64,000 nucleotides of DNA from Pelobacter propionicus DSM 2379 (GCF_000015045.1 NC_008609.1:3895501-3959500), one strand, 5' to 3'. Positions 26,696 to 35,445 are shown, numbered from the stretch's first letter. Notes: generated from the letters alone by a model not told the origin. Made by a program: numbers and translations.

Positions 26696-28333
26696 ATGAT
26701 AGCTGCAACAAACGTCACACTTTCCTACGGCAAACGGGTCCTGTTCAAGGACGTCAACATAAAGTTCACGCCGGGCAACTGCTACGGGCTGATCGGCGCC
26801 AACGGCGCGGGCAAGTCCACGTTTCTGAAGATTCTGGCCGGCGAGATCTCTCCCGACGCCGGCTCCATCAGCACCGGCCCCCGCGAGCGCATAGCGGTGC
26901 TGCGCCAGGACCAGTTCGCCTTTGACGAGGAGACGGTGCTGAACACGGTCATCAGGGGGCACGAGCGCCTCTACACGATCATGGTCGAGCGGGAGGCGAT
27001 CTACGCCAAGCCGGACTTCAGCGAGGAGGACGGGGTCCGCTCCGCCGAGCTGGAGGGGGAGTTCGCCGAGATGAACGGCTATGAGGCCGAATCCGAGGCT
27101 GCCGTGCTGCTGAACGGCCTGGGTATCCCGGAAGAGCTGCGCGGCCGCCAGATGAAGGAGCTGGAAGCAGGGCAGAAGGTGCGCGTGCTCCTGGCCCAGG
27201 CGCTGTTCGGCAACCCGGACGTGCTGCTTTTGGACGAACCGACCAACAACCTGGACCTGAAATCCATCTCCTGGTTGGAGGAATTCCTCTTCCGTTTTTC
27301 CAATACGGTCATCGTGGTCTCCCACGACCGCCACTTCCTGAACCAGGTCTGTACCCATACGGCGGACATCGACTTCGGCAGGATCCAGGTCTACGTGGGC
27401 AACTACGATTTCTGGTACCACGCCAGCCAGCTCAACCTGCGCCAGCGCCAAAACGAGAACCGCAAGGTCAGCGACAAGGTGACCGAGTTGAAGGAGTTCA
27501 TCCAGCGCTTCAGCTCCAACGCTTCCAAGGCCAAGCAGGCCACCTCGCGCAAGAAGCTCCTGGACAAGCTGACCCTGGAGGATATGCCGGTCTCCTCCCG
27601 CAAGTACCCGCACGTGGTGTTCAAGCCGGAGCGCGCCTGCGGCGACATCATCCTGGAAATCCAGGGGCTGTGCAAGCAGGTGGACGGAGTCGACGTGCTG
27701 AAAGATCTGGACCTGATCGTGCGCAAGGGGGACAAGATCGCCTTCGTGGGGGGCAACGGCCTGGCCAGGACGACCCTCTTCCAGATCCTGGCCGGCGAAC
27801 TGGAGCCGGACAGCGGCAGCTTCCGCTGGGGGGTGACCATCACCAGCTCCTACTTCCCCAAGGAGAACAGCGCCTACTTCGACAACGATTTCAACTTGGT
27901 GGAGTGGCTGGGGCAGTTCGCCCCCGCCACCGAGGGGGAGACCTTCGCCCGCGGCTTCCTGGGCAGGATGCTCTTCTCCGGCGACGAGGCGCTGAAGAAG
28001 ACCCGCGTCCTCTCCGGCGGCGAGAAGGTGCGCTGCATGCTGTCGCGCATGATGCTCACCGGCGCCAACGTGCTGATCCTGGACGAACCGACCAACCACC
28101 TGGACCTGGAGTCCATCACCGCCCTGAACGACGGCCTGATCGCCTTCAGCGAGGTCATCCTGTTCGCCTCCCACGACCATGAGTTCGTCTCCACCATCGC
28201 CAACCGGATCATCGAGATCACCCCCCACGGGGTCATCGACCGGGTGATGGGTTTTGACGAGTACCTGGAAGACGCCGATGTGACTGCGGAGCGGGACAGC
28301 CTGTATGAGGGGCATGCGGAGCTGACGCTGTAG
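26696..28333 (+). CDS. ABC-F family ATPase (YbiT-like) with altered second Walker A
   Basis: A 545-residue soluble protein with two ATPase domains and no membrane part, acting on the ribosome in this family. NBD1 has Walker A GANGAGKST and Walker B LLLDEPTNNLDL. The linker (residues about 245-320; RFSSNASKAKQATSRKK) is typical of YbiT. NBD2 has LSGGEKVRC and LILDEPTNHLDLES, but its Walker A reads GGNGLARTT instead of GxNGxGKST, so the ATP-binding lysine is arginine and the glycine before it is alanine. NBD1's signature is ELEAGQK rather than LSGGQ. ATG 26696 has AAGGGAG upstream. Confidence 0.88.
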   Translation: MIAATNVTLSYGKRVLFKDVNIKFTPGNCYGLIGANGAGKSTFLKILAGEISPDAGSISTGPRERIAVLRQDQFAFDEETVLNTVIRGHERLYTIMVEREAIYAKPDFSEEDGVRSAELEGEFAEMNGYEAESEAAVLLNGLGIPEELRGRQMKELEAGQKVRVLLAQALFGNPDVLLLDEPTNNLDLKSISWLEEFLFRFSNTVIVVSHDRHFLNQVCTHTADIDFGRIQVYVGNYDFWYHASQLNLRQRQNENRKVSDKVTELKEFIQRFSSNASKAKQATSRKKLLDKLTLEDMPVSSRKYPHVVFKPERACGDIILEIQGLCKQVDGVDVLKDLDLIVRKGDKIAFVGGNGLARTTLFQILAGELEPDSGSFRWGVTITSSYFPKENSAYFDNDFNLVEWLGQFAPATEGETFARGFLGRMLFSGDEALKKTRVLSGGEKVRCMLSRMMLTGANVLILDEPTNHLDLESITALNDGLIAFSEVILFASHDHEFVSTIANRIIEITPHGVIDRVMGFDEYLEDADVTAERDSLYEGHAELTL

Positions 28334-28360
28334 GGAAAACTGCTACCTCAGGAAGACGGG

Positions 28361-28390
28361 ACGGGCGCCGATTGCGGCGCCCGTTTTTTT
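28361..28390 (+). terminator. Intrinsic terminator after the ABC-F gene
   Basis: ACGGGCGCCG (28361-28370) and CGGCGCCCGT (28375-28384) form a perfect 10-bp stem with a 4-base loop, followed by seven Ts. Confidence 0.92.
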
Positions 28391-28474
28391 ATACGCTGGC
28401 ACGACCGACGACAGGCCTGCATCTGTGTGGTAGCGCACAGGGATTGTTCTTTGGATGTTCCCGCAATCCGGCGA

Positions 28475-28642
28475 TATTCCTTGACTCTCCCGATTATGGT
28501 GTGAATCTTATAAAAATCATCCATGAAGTGTCCATGAGCAGCGGTGTGAGGAACGGAGAGTTTGTTCAAGAGAGTCGTTTTGTCAGCATGGGTACTGATG
28601 GAACTATTTTTTGTTGACAGGGCATTGAATACACTGTCCCCA
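28475..28642 (+). repeat. Intergenic repeat, copy A (upstream of the antiporter gene)
   Basis: About 168 bp from ATTCCTTGACT to TGTCCCC that resembles 31432-31596. Shared blocks include ATTCCTTGACT, CATGAAGTGTCC, GTCGTTTTGTCAG and ATTGAATA. It ends 13 bases before the antiporter start codon, so it probably contains the promoter or a leader RNA of that gene. Confidence 0.6.
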
Positions 28643-28655
28643 GAAAGGATGTTCA

Positions 28656-30311
28656 ATGGAAAACGTGTACCGTGAATTCGCCCTTCTGTTGCTTGCCTCA
28701 GCCGGGGCCGGTTTCCTGGCGCTGCGCATGCGGCAACCGCTGCTTATCGCCTACATTGCTGTGGGCATCATCGCCGGACCAGCAATGCTCGGTTGGGTCA
28801 CGGCCCACGATCAGATCGATCTGCTTGCCCAGATCGGCGTAACTGTCTTGTTGTTTGTCGTCGGCCTGAAACTTGACTTGCACAGTGTGCGCCATATCGG
28901 ACCAGTCGCATTGGCAACGGGACTCGGCCAGCTCACGTTCACGATCCTCATCGGTTTTGCGCTTCTGCTTGCTTTCGGCAAAGATATGCTCACGGCACTG
29001 TATGTTGCCGTAGCCCTCACCTTTTCCAGTACGATCATCATCGTCAAACTCCTGTCAGATAAAAAGGAACTGGACTCCCTTCATGGACGCATTGCCGTCG
29101 GCTTTCTCATCGTACAGGATATTGCCGTTGTTCTGGCCATGATGGTAATGAGCGCCCTGCGCAGTACTACCGGCTCGGCAGCTCCCGGGGAAATCATCCT
29201 GTCACTGGCCACCCGCCTCGGCGGTGCCGGCATCATCCTCTTCCTGGTGATGCGCTATGTCTTTCCCTGGCTCATGGAACGCATTGCCCGCTCCTCTGAA
29301 CTGCTGCTGATATTTGCCATCGCCTGGGGCGTCGCCCTGGCAGCCCTGGGTGAATGGTCGGGGTTCAGCAAGGAGGCAGGAGCATTTCTCGCCGGATTTT
29401 CCCTGGCATCAACCGGCTACCGGGAAGTAATCGGCTCGCGCCTCTCCAGCATGCGCGATTTTTTGCTGCTGTTCTTTTTTGTCGAGTTGGGCTCAAAACT
29501 CAACCTGTCCACCCTCGGCGACCAAACGGTGACGGCAATCGTACTCTCCTTGTTTGTCCTGATCGGCAATCCGCTCATTGTCATGGCCATCATGGGGTTC
29601 ATGGGCTACCGCCGCCGTACCGGTTTCCTTGCCGGGCTGACCGTTGCCCAGATCAGTGAGTTTTCAATTGTCTTCGTAGCCATGGGCATCACCCTCGGCC
29701 ATGTGGGTGAAGCAGCATTGGGCCTGACAACATTGATCGGTCTGATCACCATAACCCTGTCCACATACATGATTCTCTACTCGGAGCCGCTTTATCAGCG
29801 GATGAAAGGATTCCTCGGCATCTTCGAGCGATACAAACCATTCCGGGAAATGGCCATGGAACAGGAGCACCAGGATACAAGTCTCCCTGAAATTGTCGTA
29901 TTCGGTCTCGGCCGTTATGGTGGAAGACTTGCCAGGAAACTGAATGATGCCGGACTCGATGTGCTGGGAGTCGACTTCGACCCGGAGGTGATAGTCTCTT
30001 TAGAGCGAGAAGGGTTGCACGTTCATTTCGGCGACAGCGAAGACATTAACTTCCTGGAAACATTACCCATTGACGCTGCAAAATGGATCGTCACGACCCT
30101 GCCGCAGCCGGATTCTCATCAGATTCTCATGTCCGGACTGAAACACATTGGTTATGAGGGAAGAATAGCCGTGCTTGCCAGAGATGAAAATCAGGTAGCC
30201 GTTCTGGAGACCACGGAAACTGACAAAATTCTGTACCCGTTTAACGACGCTGCCGATTTCGCGGCGAAGGAACTGGCCGATCTGCTGCGGACAGCAGACA
30301 ATGCAGCCTGA
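28656..30311 (+). CDS. CPA2-type cation:proton antiporter with RCK/TrkA-N domain
   Basis: A 551-residue Kef/YbaL-type transporter. The first about 380 residues form some 12 membrane helices, including the FLIVQDIAVVLAMM motif with the conserved Gln-Asp and the GAFLAGFSLAST block. The cytoplasmic C-terminus holds a nucleotide-binding RCK-N domain (VVFGLGRYGGRLARKL, about 410-430, then GVDFDPE). It probably exchanges K+ or Na+ for H+. ATG 28656 has AAAGGA upstream. It is a single gene ended by a terminator shared with the convergent SseB-like gene. Confidence 0.85.
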   Translation: MENVYREFALLLLASAGAGFLALRMRQPLLIAYIAVGIIAGPAMLGWVTAHDQIDLLAQIGVTVLLFVVGLKLDLHSVRHIGPVALATGLGQLTFTILIGFALLLAFGKDMLTALYVAVALTFSSTIIIVKLLSDKKELDSLHGRIAVGFLIVQDIAVVLAMMVMSALRSTTGSAAPGEIILSLATRLGGAGIILFLVMRYVFPWLMERIARSSELLLIFAIAWGVALAALGEWSGFSKEAGAFLAGFSLASTGYREVIGSRLSSMRDFLLLFFFVELGSKLNLSTLGDQTVTAIVLSLFVLIGNPLIVMAIMGFMGYRRRTGFLAGLTVAQISEFSIVFVAMGITLGHVGEAALGLTTLIGLITITLSTYMILYSEPLYQRMKGFLGIFERYKPFREMAMEQEHQDTSLPEIVVFGLGRYGGRLARKLNDAGLDVLGVDFDPEVIVSLEREGLHVHFGDSEDINFLETLPIDAAKWIVTTLPQPDSHQILMSGLKHIGYEGRIAVLARDENQVAVLETTETDKILYPFNDAADFAAKELADLLRTADNAA

Positions 30312-30521
30312 CGGCGCGCACCATGGCAATTTTTGGCTGGGTGATTGCCACCCACATGAGCACCAGAAACGTCACTACGCCATTGCGTCACTAATCTCCT
30401 GCAGTTCACCCGTAACGATAGCGCGGCCGACGGGCGGTCCGCTTTAAAGAACGACTCAAAACTGGCTGTTACTAGTAAAAGCAAGGCTTTTATGTTGCTC
30501 CAGCGGTAAAGCATATGAATC

Positions 30522-30558
30522 AAACAGGACAGGCGGCCAATCGCCGCCTGTCCTGTTT
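30522..30558. terminator. Bidirectional terminator between convergent genes
   Basis: A perfect 16-bp stem (30522-30537 with 30543-30558) and a 5-base loop, with short T runs on either strand. It lies between the antiporter gene (plus) and the SseB-like gene (minus). Confidence 0.8.
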
Positions 30559-30643
30559 CTACGCAAACCACCCAACTAATTGCCACATTTCAGCAGACAG
30601 TTGTCATGCCTGCCGGGAAGCATGCCGGCACCGTCGTGACGAC

Positions 30644-31105
30644 CTATGGATTCGGCTGCGCCTGCTCTGGTTCTGCCTCGTTGCACCGCTCCACAACCTC
30701 CCGCAGCCAGGCGATTTCATCGGGAAGAAACCGTTTCGAGTATTCGGTGCCGACGTTCAGCGCCATGTGGAGCGGCGGCATGGCCGTGGCAGCCAGAACG
30801 TATCCCGGAACCCCGACCCACTTGACATCGTCTCCTGCCCACTTCTTCAAGCGCTCTTCGGTGTTGAAAAGCATCAGGTAATCATTCCCCTCACATTCGA
30901 TGATCAGGGGAAGAATCTGCCCTTCCTCAACCGCCGATTCTCCGTCGAGTTCCTGCTGGTCAAATGTAGGGACACAGAAGATCGTATTGAGGAAGGTATC
31001 GTAAAACTTCGACTGGCGCTTGGCGTCGGCCATGTCCTCGCGCAGTGTCAGCAGCGCCTGATCGAGTCCATTCGTCTCCTGGGGTGTTTCCGGTGATGTT
31101 TCCAT
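30644..31105 (-). CDS. SseB N-terminal domain-like protein
   Basis: A 153-residue soluble protein. The segment FYDTFLNTIFCVPT, then GQILPLIIECEGNDYLMLFNTEERLKKWAG, resembles the SseB N-terminal domain fold found in many small proteins of uncertain role. ATG 31105 has AAGGAG upstream; the frame is open to 31216 but without a ribosome binding site. No partner gene is adjacent. Confidence 0.6.
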   Translation of the reverse strand: METSPETPQETNGLDQALLTLREDMADAKRQSKFYDTFLNTIFCVPTFDQQELDGESAVEEGQILPLIIECEGNDYLMLFNTEERLKKWAGDDVKWVGVPGYVLAATAMPPLHMALNVGTEYSKRFLPDEIAWLREVVERCNEAEPEQAQPNP

Positions 31106-31683
31106 CAGTTCTCCTTGGCATGAGTGAAAATTTTCCGGCATCGTAACCGAAATGGGGGAACAGGGCAATCGGCAACTTCCGCAACGCCGGATGGCGCGAA
31201 AAAGGTCGGGGCGCACGCAAGGGGTGAGTTCGACGTTTTAGAACGGACACATTCAGCGCATCCACTGAGCATTCATCGACGGAATGAGTCTGTTCGGACA
31301 AACTATAACCGGCCACCGCCGTGGCGCATGGGTTAGTCGTGCTTACGCGGCATGAGGAGGATATGGAGCGATGCAGGGCCTGGGTGTGCATCCCCCAGGT
31401 GGGGGTGGAGTGTGGCGTTAGAACCCTCCGCATTCCTTGACTATCATGGTTACGATGTGTAACTTATGAAAACTTCGCATGAAGTGTCCGAGAGGGGCGA
31501 TGTTTGAGTTGATCGGTTGTTTGATAGGGCCGTTTTGTCAGAGTATGTACTATTGGATCGGTTGTTTGGTTGAATAGTATTGAATAACTGCCCCCCGAAC
31601 ACACCCCACAACCGCTTATTTCGCGCTCACTATCCGCCGCATTCACGCCCACGCTGTTCATCCTGGTGTACATAGATGATCCC
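31106..31683. other. Intergenic region holding the second intergenic repeat
   Basis: A 578-bp gap between the divergent SseB-like gene and the diguanylate cyclase. Its only recognisable content is repeat copy B at 31432-31596 and a short CCCCCAGGTGGGGG palindrome (31392-31405). I see no coding frame with a ribosome binding site in 31217-31430. Confidence 0.5.
31432..31596 (+). repeat. Intergenic repeat, copy B (upstream of the diguanylate cyclase gene)
   Basis: Related to 28475-28642 in the same orientation, with conserved blocks ATTCCTTGACT, CATGAAGTGTCC, CCGTTTTGTCAG and ATTGAATA. Differences are mainly substitutions and small indels. It ends about 88 bases before the cyclase ATG. Confidence 0.6.
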
Positions 31684-33533
31684 ATGAAACTTTTTTTTGC
31701 CGCCCTGGCCCTACTCTTCGGACTCCATAGCAGTACTCCACCGGTTTTTGCCGAAGACCTGGTTGTGTCGCGCGCCGTGCTGGAAGACAAGGCCGGAACG
31801 CTGACGATCGCCGATGCGGCGAGAAGCACGTTCAAACCGGTCGGACCCACGCTTTCCAGGGGTTTCACCAACTCCGTGTATTGGCTGCGCCTGCGTGTCA
31901 GGGCACCCGCCAAAGAGAGCGAGGTGGATCTTTTTATCCGCCAACCCTTTCTCAATGAAATCCGCCTTTACGAAGCCGATGCGGGGCCCCCGTCAAACTG
32001 GAAGACGCGCGTGACCGGCAACCACTACGCGTTCAGCGAGCGTGACCGCGCCAGAAGTTCCCTGGGATTTGTCGTCAATGTTACCTCCCCCGAGGCCACG
32101 TACTATCTTCGTCTGAAGACCAGGTCCACGTTGCAGATGAGTGTGGAAGCCCTGCACCCGGACGAGGCGGAACATAAGAGCCATCAGTTCGATCTGCTGG
32201 AAGTGTTTTTCGTGACCTCCATGCTGTTGTTACTGCTCTGGGCGATCCACAGCTATCTGCTGGACCGGTTGCCGGTGGTTGGGCTGTTTGCCATTCACCA
32301 AGCAGTGTACACACTGTATGGCATAGCCATTACGGGCTACCTGGCTCCCCTGCTTCCCGCCGGTTTTCCTCAACTGGCGGATTTATCCACCGCTGTTTCC
32401 TACTGCGCGGTAAGCTTCACGACACTGCTCTTCTGCCGGACTCTGTTCACCCCCTATCAGCCACCTCCGCTGCTGATGCGCGGGCTCAACCTGTTTCTGC
32501 TGGTGTTTCCTTTTCAATTGGCGGCAATGGCTTTTGGATATACTACCTTTGCCGTCATCCTCAACGCCGTGCTGATCCGGGTCAGCTGGTGGTATTTTGT
32601 CGTCATGACCTTTACCCTCCGTAAGGAGCACTCGCCAAGCCGGCGTTTGCTGCAACTCTTCTTCGTTGCAATTACGATTATTTTCACCCTGTTCTGGCTT
32701 TCCAGTCACAGCAGCCCGTTAGGCCCGATCAACAATATGGGCAGACAGATACTGATTGCCAACGGCCTTATCATTGGCGGTTTGTTTGCCATGATCTTAA
32801 ACTCGCGTTTACGCAGCTTGCAGCAGGAGGCGCAGCAATCCGCCCTTGACCTTCTCGTGGCACAAAAAACCCTTGAGCTCGAACGCACTCTCAAGGAAAA
32901 AGCAGAGATACAGGCACGCACAGACTACCTGACCGGGCTCCACAACCGACGTCACTTCATTGAACAGGCCGAGCATGAGCTCGCGCGTGCGGTGCGCTAC
33001 CATAGGCCGCTATCGCTGCTTATGATTGACATTGACCATTTCAAATCGATCAACGACACCTGGGGACACAGCACCGGCGACGCAGTTCTTCGGAAAGTGT
33101 CACTCCTGATCCGGAATACGCTTCGCAAGGTGGATATCATGGGTCGTATGGGTGGAGAAGAGTTCGCCGCAGTTCTGGTTGAAATCGACGTGGAGCAAGC
33201 CATGCAGGTGGCGCAACGTCTCTGCACGACGGTCGCGGAAACCAGCTTCGCAAGGTGGATATCATGGGTCGTATGGGTGGAGAAGAGTTCGCCGCAGTTC
33301 TGGTTGAAATCGACGTGGAGCAAGCCATGCAGGTGGCGCAAAGTCTCTGCACGACGGTCGCGGAAACCAGCATAGTTGTGCAGGAGGGCGAATCGCTGCA
33401 GGTCACCATCTCGCTTGGACTCACAGGATTGAAGGGACGCACCATCACTTTTGACAGCTTGCTGAAGGAAGCAGACCTGGCCCTGTACCGGGCAAAGCAA
33501 TCGGGACGCAACAGAGTTGTGTGCAACGATTAG
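31684..33533 (+). pseudogene. 7TMR-DISM diguanylate cyclase disrupted by a 125-bp tandem duplication
   Basis: The intact ancestor would be 574 residues: signal peptide, periplasmic 7TMR-DISMED2 domain (about 30-150), seven helices (about 180-380), coiled coil, and a GGDEF domain with DYLTGLHNRRHF, DIDHFKSINDTWGH, I-site RKVD and GGEEF. A 125-bp tandem duplication beginning around the GGEEF region shifts the frame, so the present product ends at 33375 with about 45 unrelated residues; the true C-terminus (ISLGLTGL, EADLALYRAKQSGRN) is in another frame and ends at 33533. Removing one copy restores a single frame. ATG 31684 begins the signal peptide but lacks a clear ribosome binding site. Confidence 0.85.
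33121..33370 (+). repeat. 125-bp tandem duplication inside the GGDEF domain
   Basis: 33121-33245 is repeated at 33246-33370 with one visible difference (CGCAACGTC against CGCAAAGTC). The unit begins CTTCGCAAGG and ends GAAACCAG. 125 is not a multiple of three, so two copies shift the frame. Confidence 0.95.
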
Positions 33534-33579
33534 TGTCACTGTTCCTTGAGGGGCCTGCACCGCACCAGTGACATTATTT
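33534..33579 (+). terminator. Possible terminator after the diguanylate cyclase
   Basis: TGTCACTG (33534-33541) pairs with CAGTGACA (33566-33573), followed by TTATTTTTC. The 24-base loop is long but contains further GC pairing. Confidence 0.5.
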
Positions 33580-33628
33580 TTCAACCAGGATGGACAGGGC
33601 ACAGACGTGACAAGAGGAATGGGCGAAC

Positions 33629-33820
33629 ATGTTTGACGGGATTTTCTGGGACAACGACGGGGTGCTGATGGAGACACAGCAGCTCTACTAATCAGGCCAA
33701 TACCGGGGCGCTGGCCCGGGCGGGGGTGGAGCCTACCCTGGAAGAGGGGGCGATTTCGGCGTCGCCCGCTGGCTTCTGGAGGGCATCCACCAGCTCCCGG
33801 CGCTGCTGAGCCGGGACTGA
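33629..33820 (+). pseudogene. Remnant of a HAD-superfamily hydrolase gene
   Basis: ATG 33629, preceded by AGAGGAA, opens with MFDGIFWDNDGVLMETQQLY, which matches the DxD(G) motif I of HAD phosphatases of the beta-phosphoglucomutase type, then stops at TAA 33689. In other frames the following bases read like a continuation (QANTGALARAGVEPTLEEG) and a plausible C-terminal end (RWLLEGIHQLPALLSRD). The piece is far too short for a HAD enzyme, so it has frameshifts and a large internal deletion. Confidence 0.6.
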
Positions 33821-33934
33821 CGGCCATCCGCGGGCAGGCGTTATGCAGTGCAGGACATGCTTCGCAAGGCGGCCAAGCAGCCTCCTTTGCCGTTCGAAGC
33901 GGGACAGGCGGCGTGATTCCCGCTCTGCCGGTTA

Positions 33935-33970
33935 AGCAAAAAGGGGTTACGCCTGATGACGTAACCCCTT
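33935..33970 (-). terminator. Terminator of tRNA-Pro
   Basis: AAGGGGTTACG (33941-33951) pairs with CGTAACCCCTT (33960-33970). On the minus strand it is followed by TTTTTGC, so it ends the tRNA transcript, 9 bases beyond the CCA. Confidence 0.85.
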
Positions 33971-33978
33971 GATTTGTC

Positions 33979-34055
33979 TGGTCGGGATGACTAGATTCGA
34001 ACTAGCGACCCCCTGCTCCCGAAGCAGGTGCGCTACCAGGCTGCGCTACATCCCG
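33979..34055 (-). tRNA. tRNA-Pro (CGG anticodon)
   Basis: A 77-nt cloverleaf on the minus strand: acceptor CGGGATG / CATCCCG, D-loop with GCCTGGTAGCGC, anticodon stem CCTGC/GCAGG with loop TTCGGGA (anticodon CGG), T-loop GTTCGAATC, and encoded CCA (33979-33981). The gene is the insertion site of the island: its 5' half from the anticodon loop onward is duplicated at 44376. Confidence 0.95.
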
Positions 34056-34270
34056 AAGAACCACTTTTTTAGCCGTTCCGAAGAGTTTTGTCAACAGGAA
34101 AGACGACCGCTCAGCCTGGAGAACAGGCGAAAATGTGCCGCCACGGACAGTTTGCCCATGTACTACAAGAATTTTTCGTAACGCCCATTCAGCCCACCAT
34201 TGCTCGGCAATCCCCGCACCATCAGCCATACCCGGCAAACGCGCACAATCCGGACCGGAGGGGGACCGGT
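34016..34270. repeat. Left att-flank repeat (tRNA-Pro 5' half plus upstream DNA)
   Basis: 34016-34071 is identical to 44376-44431. The next 200 bases align without gaps to 44431-44630 at about 78 percent identity (counted by eye). Conserved blocks include the tRNA promoter and TACAAGAATTTTTCGTA. The 56-bp part is the likely attachment core. Confidence 0.9.
34066..34094 (-). promoter_or_regulatory. Promoter of tRNA-Pro
   Basis: TTGACA (34089-34094, minus strand) and TAAAAA (34066-34071) with a 17-bp spacer. The same promoter is conserved in the right-hand copy (TTGACA about 44449-44454, TAAAAA 44426-44431), so both halves of the split locus carry promoters. Confidence 0.75.
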
Positions 34271-34583
34271 AGTCAGAGTGATCTGGTGGTCGTGGCCGCT
34301 GTGTTGTCACTAACGGTTAAGTCACAATACGGGGTTGTCGTTGATTTACACCGGGGGATTTGTATTTTTGAATAATATTTCATGCATTCTCATTTGACAA
34401 GAGTCGTGGTCAATCATATAGTACGTTTAATTTGCGATTTCTTACACGCTCTCTTCAACTGGACAGCCCAAAATGCTTCTTGAAGAGACTTTAATTTTCC
34501 AACGCGGATTTGTCTATTAGCGAGTGGATAAATACGTTTAACATAATTACTGTAAATAATTAATCGGTAAAAAAGGTGTAATC
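34271..34583. other. AT-rich non-coding DNA at the left end of the island
   Basis: After the att-flank homology ends the base composition drops sharply to AT-rich. No convincing coding frame is seen before the ribosome binding site of the gene at 34584; two ACCGG motifs occur near the inner edge of the repeat (34254, 34265). Confidence 0.5.
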
Positions 34584-34967
34584 ATGGAATATGAATACAA
34601 AGTAATAGATGTTGCTGATGGTGCAATTAGCTCTCTACTGCTCGGAGAAGGAAGAATTGAAACAAACGTACTTCAAGCGTACATAAATGCAATGGCGTCA
34701 GAGGGCTGGAGATTGGTATTTATGGTAAACGTGATGCAGCGCCACCTTGTTGTTGCTGATCGTGAAACTCTAATGATCACGTTTGAGCGTCGAGTACCTG
34801 AGTCAGAAAAGGCTGCTCGTGCAGCACGTTGTATTGATGACGTAATTGCTGCAGAAGATGAGGCCAAAAAGAAAGGGTATGTAGCAGCGGCTGGAGCTAC
34901 TGGGATGGCAGTTGTCGGTAGCGGATTAATCGGCGCATTAGTAAATAGCATTGGTAGCGATGAGTAA
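34584..34967 (+). CDS. DUF4177-like small protein with C-terminal hydrophobic segment
   Basis: A 127-residue protein. The N-terminal 75 residues (MEYEYKVIDV, then INAMASEGWRLVFMV, then ETLMITFERR) resemble the DUF4177 beta-alpha fold of unknown function. The C-terminus (GYVAAAGATGMAVVGSGLIGALV) is Gly/Ala-rich and could insert in a membrane. It starts at ATG 34584 after AAGGTG and is followed 22 bp later by another short membrane-associated gene, so the pair may form a unit. Confidence 0.6.
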   Translation: MEYEYKVIDVADGAISSLLLGEGRIETNVLQAYINAMASEGWRLVFMVNVMQRHLVVADRETLMITFERRVPESEKAARAARCIDDVIAAEDEAKKKGYVAAAGATGMAVVGSGLIGALVNSIGSDE

Positions 34968-34989
34968 TTACAGTTTAAAGAGGTGAATA

Positions 34990-35445
34990 ATGGACTTGAA
35001 TGAAAAAATAGCCGCACGCAGGAGAGAATTGGCTGCTGAGGACGAAAAGACCAAGCAAGCAGAGAAAGCTAGAGAGGCAGAGCAGCAAAGATATGTTCGT
35101 AATGAAGCAATCAAACAACTTTCAGAAAATGGAATTGAATTGCCTGATTACAAGGGAATTCCTTTGGAAAAAGTTGATGCAGAAGTAGAAAAACTTCTTG
35201 ATAAGGCAGCCAGTGATAGAATGACTTCAGGTGAAAACACAACACTTATAGTACTTTTTGTTTTTGGCTTATTGAGCTTTTTAATTACATGGTGGTTGGG
35301 TGTTTTTTTCATAATAGGTGCTTTTGTTTACTCTTCTAAAACAACAAACCGATACAAGGAGCAAATTAAAGCTGAAGGAAAGGTACAACTCGAACAGAAC
35401 CAGCGGAATTTGGAAGAGCGATTGAAAAACTCTTCGTCATTTTGA
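34990..35445 (+). CDS. Coiled-coil protein with two membrane helices, unknown function
   Basis: A 151-residue protein. The first about 75 residues are charged and helical (RRRELAAEDEKTKQAEKAREAEQQ), then two hydrophobic helices (TTLIVLFVFGLLSFLITWWLGVFFIIGAFVY), then a second charged helix. ATG 34990 is preceded by AAAGAGG. It follows the DUF4177-like gene and shares its AT-rich codon use. I do not recognise the family. Confidence 0.6.
   Translation: MDLNEKIAARRRELAAEDEKTKQAEKAREAEQQRYVRNEAIKQLSENGIELPDYKGIPLEKVDAEVEKLLDKAASDRMTSGENTTLIVLFVFGLLSFLITWWLGVFFIIGAFVYSSKTTNRYKEQIKAEGKVQLEQNQRNLEERLKNSSSF

Noticed and set aside
28348-28656. Minus-strand 102-codon frame upstream of the antiporter gene
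   Set aside because: It overlaps the conserved intergenic repeat and a terminator, lacks a ribosome binding site and resembles no protein.
33827-33997. Long minus-strand frames at 32997-33827 that span the duplicated cyclase segment
   Set aside because: They read the GGDEF region antisense and owe their repeats to the 125-bp duplication.
34002-34310. Minus-strand frame ending VAQPGSAPASGAGGR across tRNA-Pro, and a similar one at 44248-44454
   Set aside because: The peptide comes from the tRNA-Pro sequence itself, a well-known false gene call.
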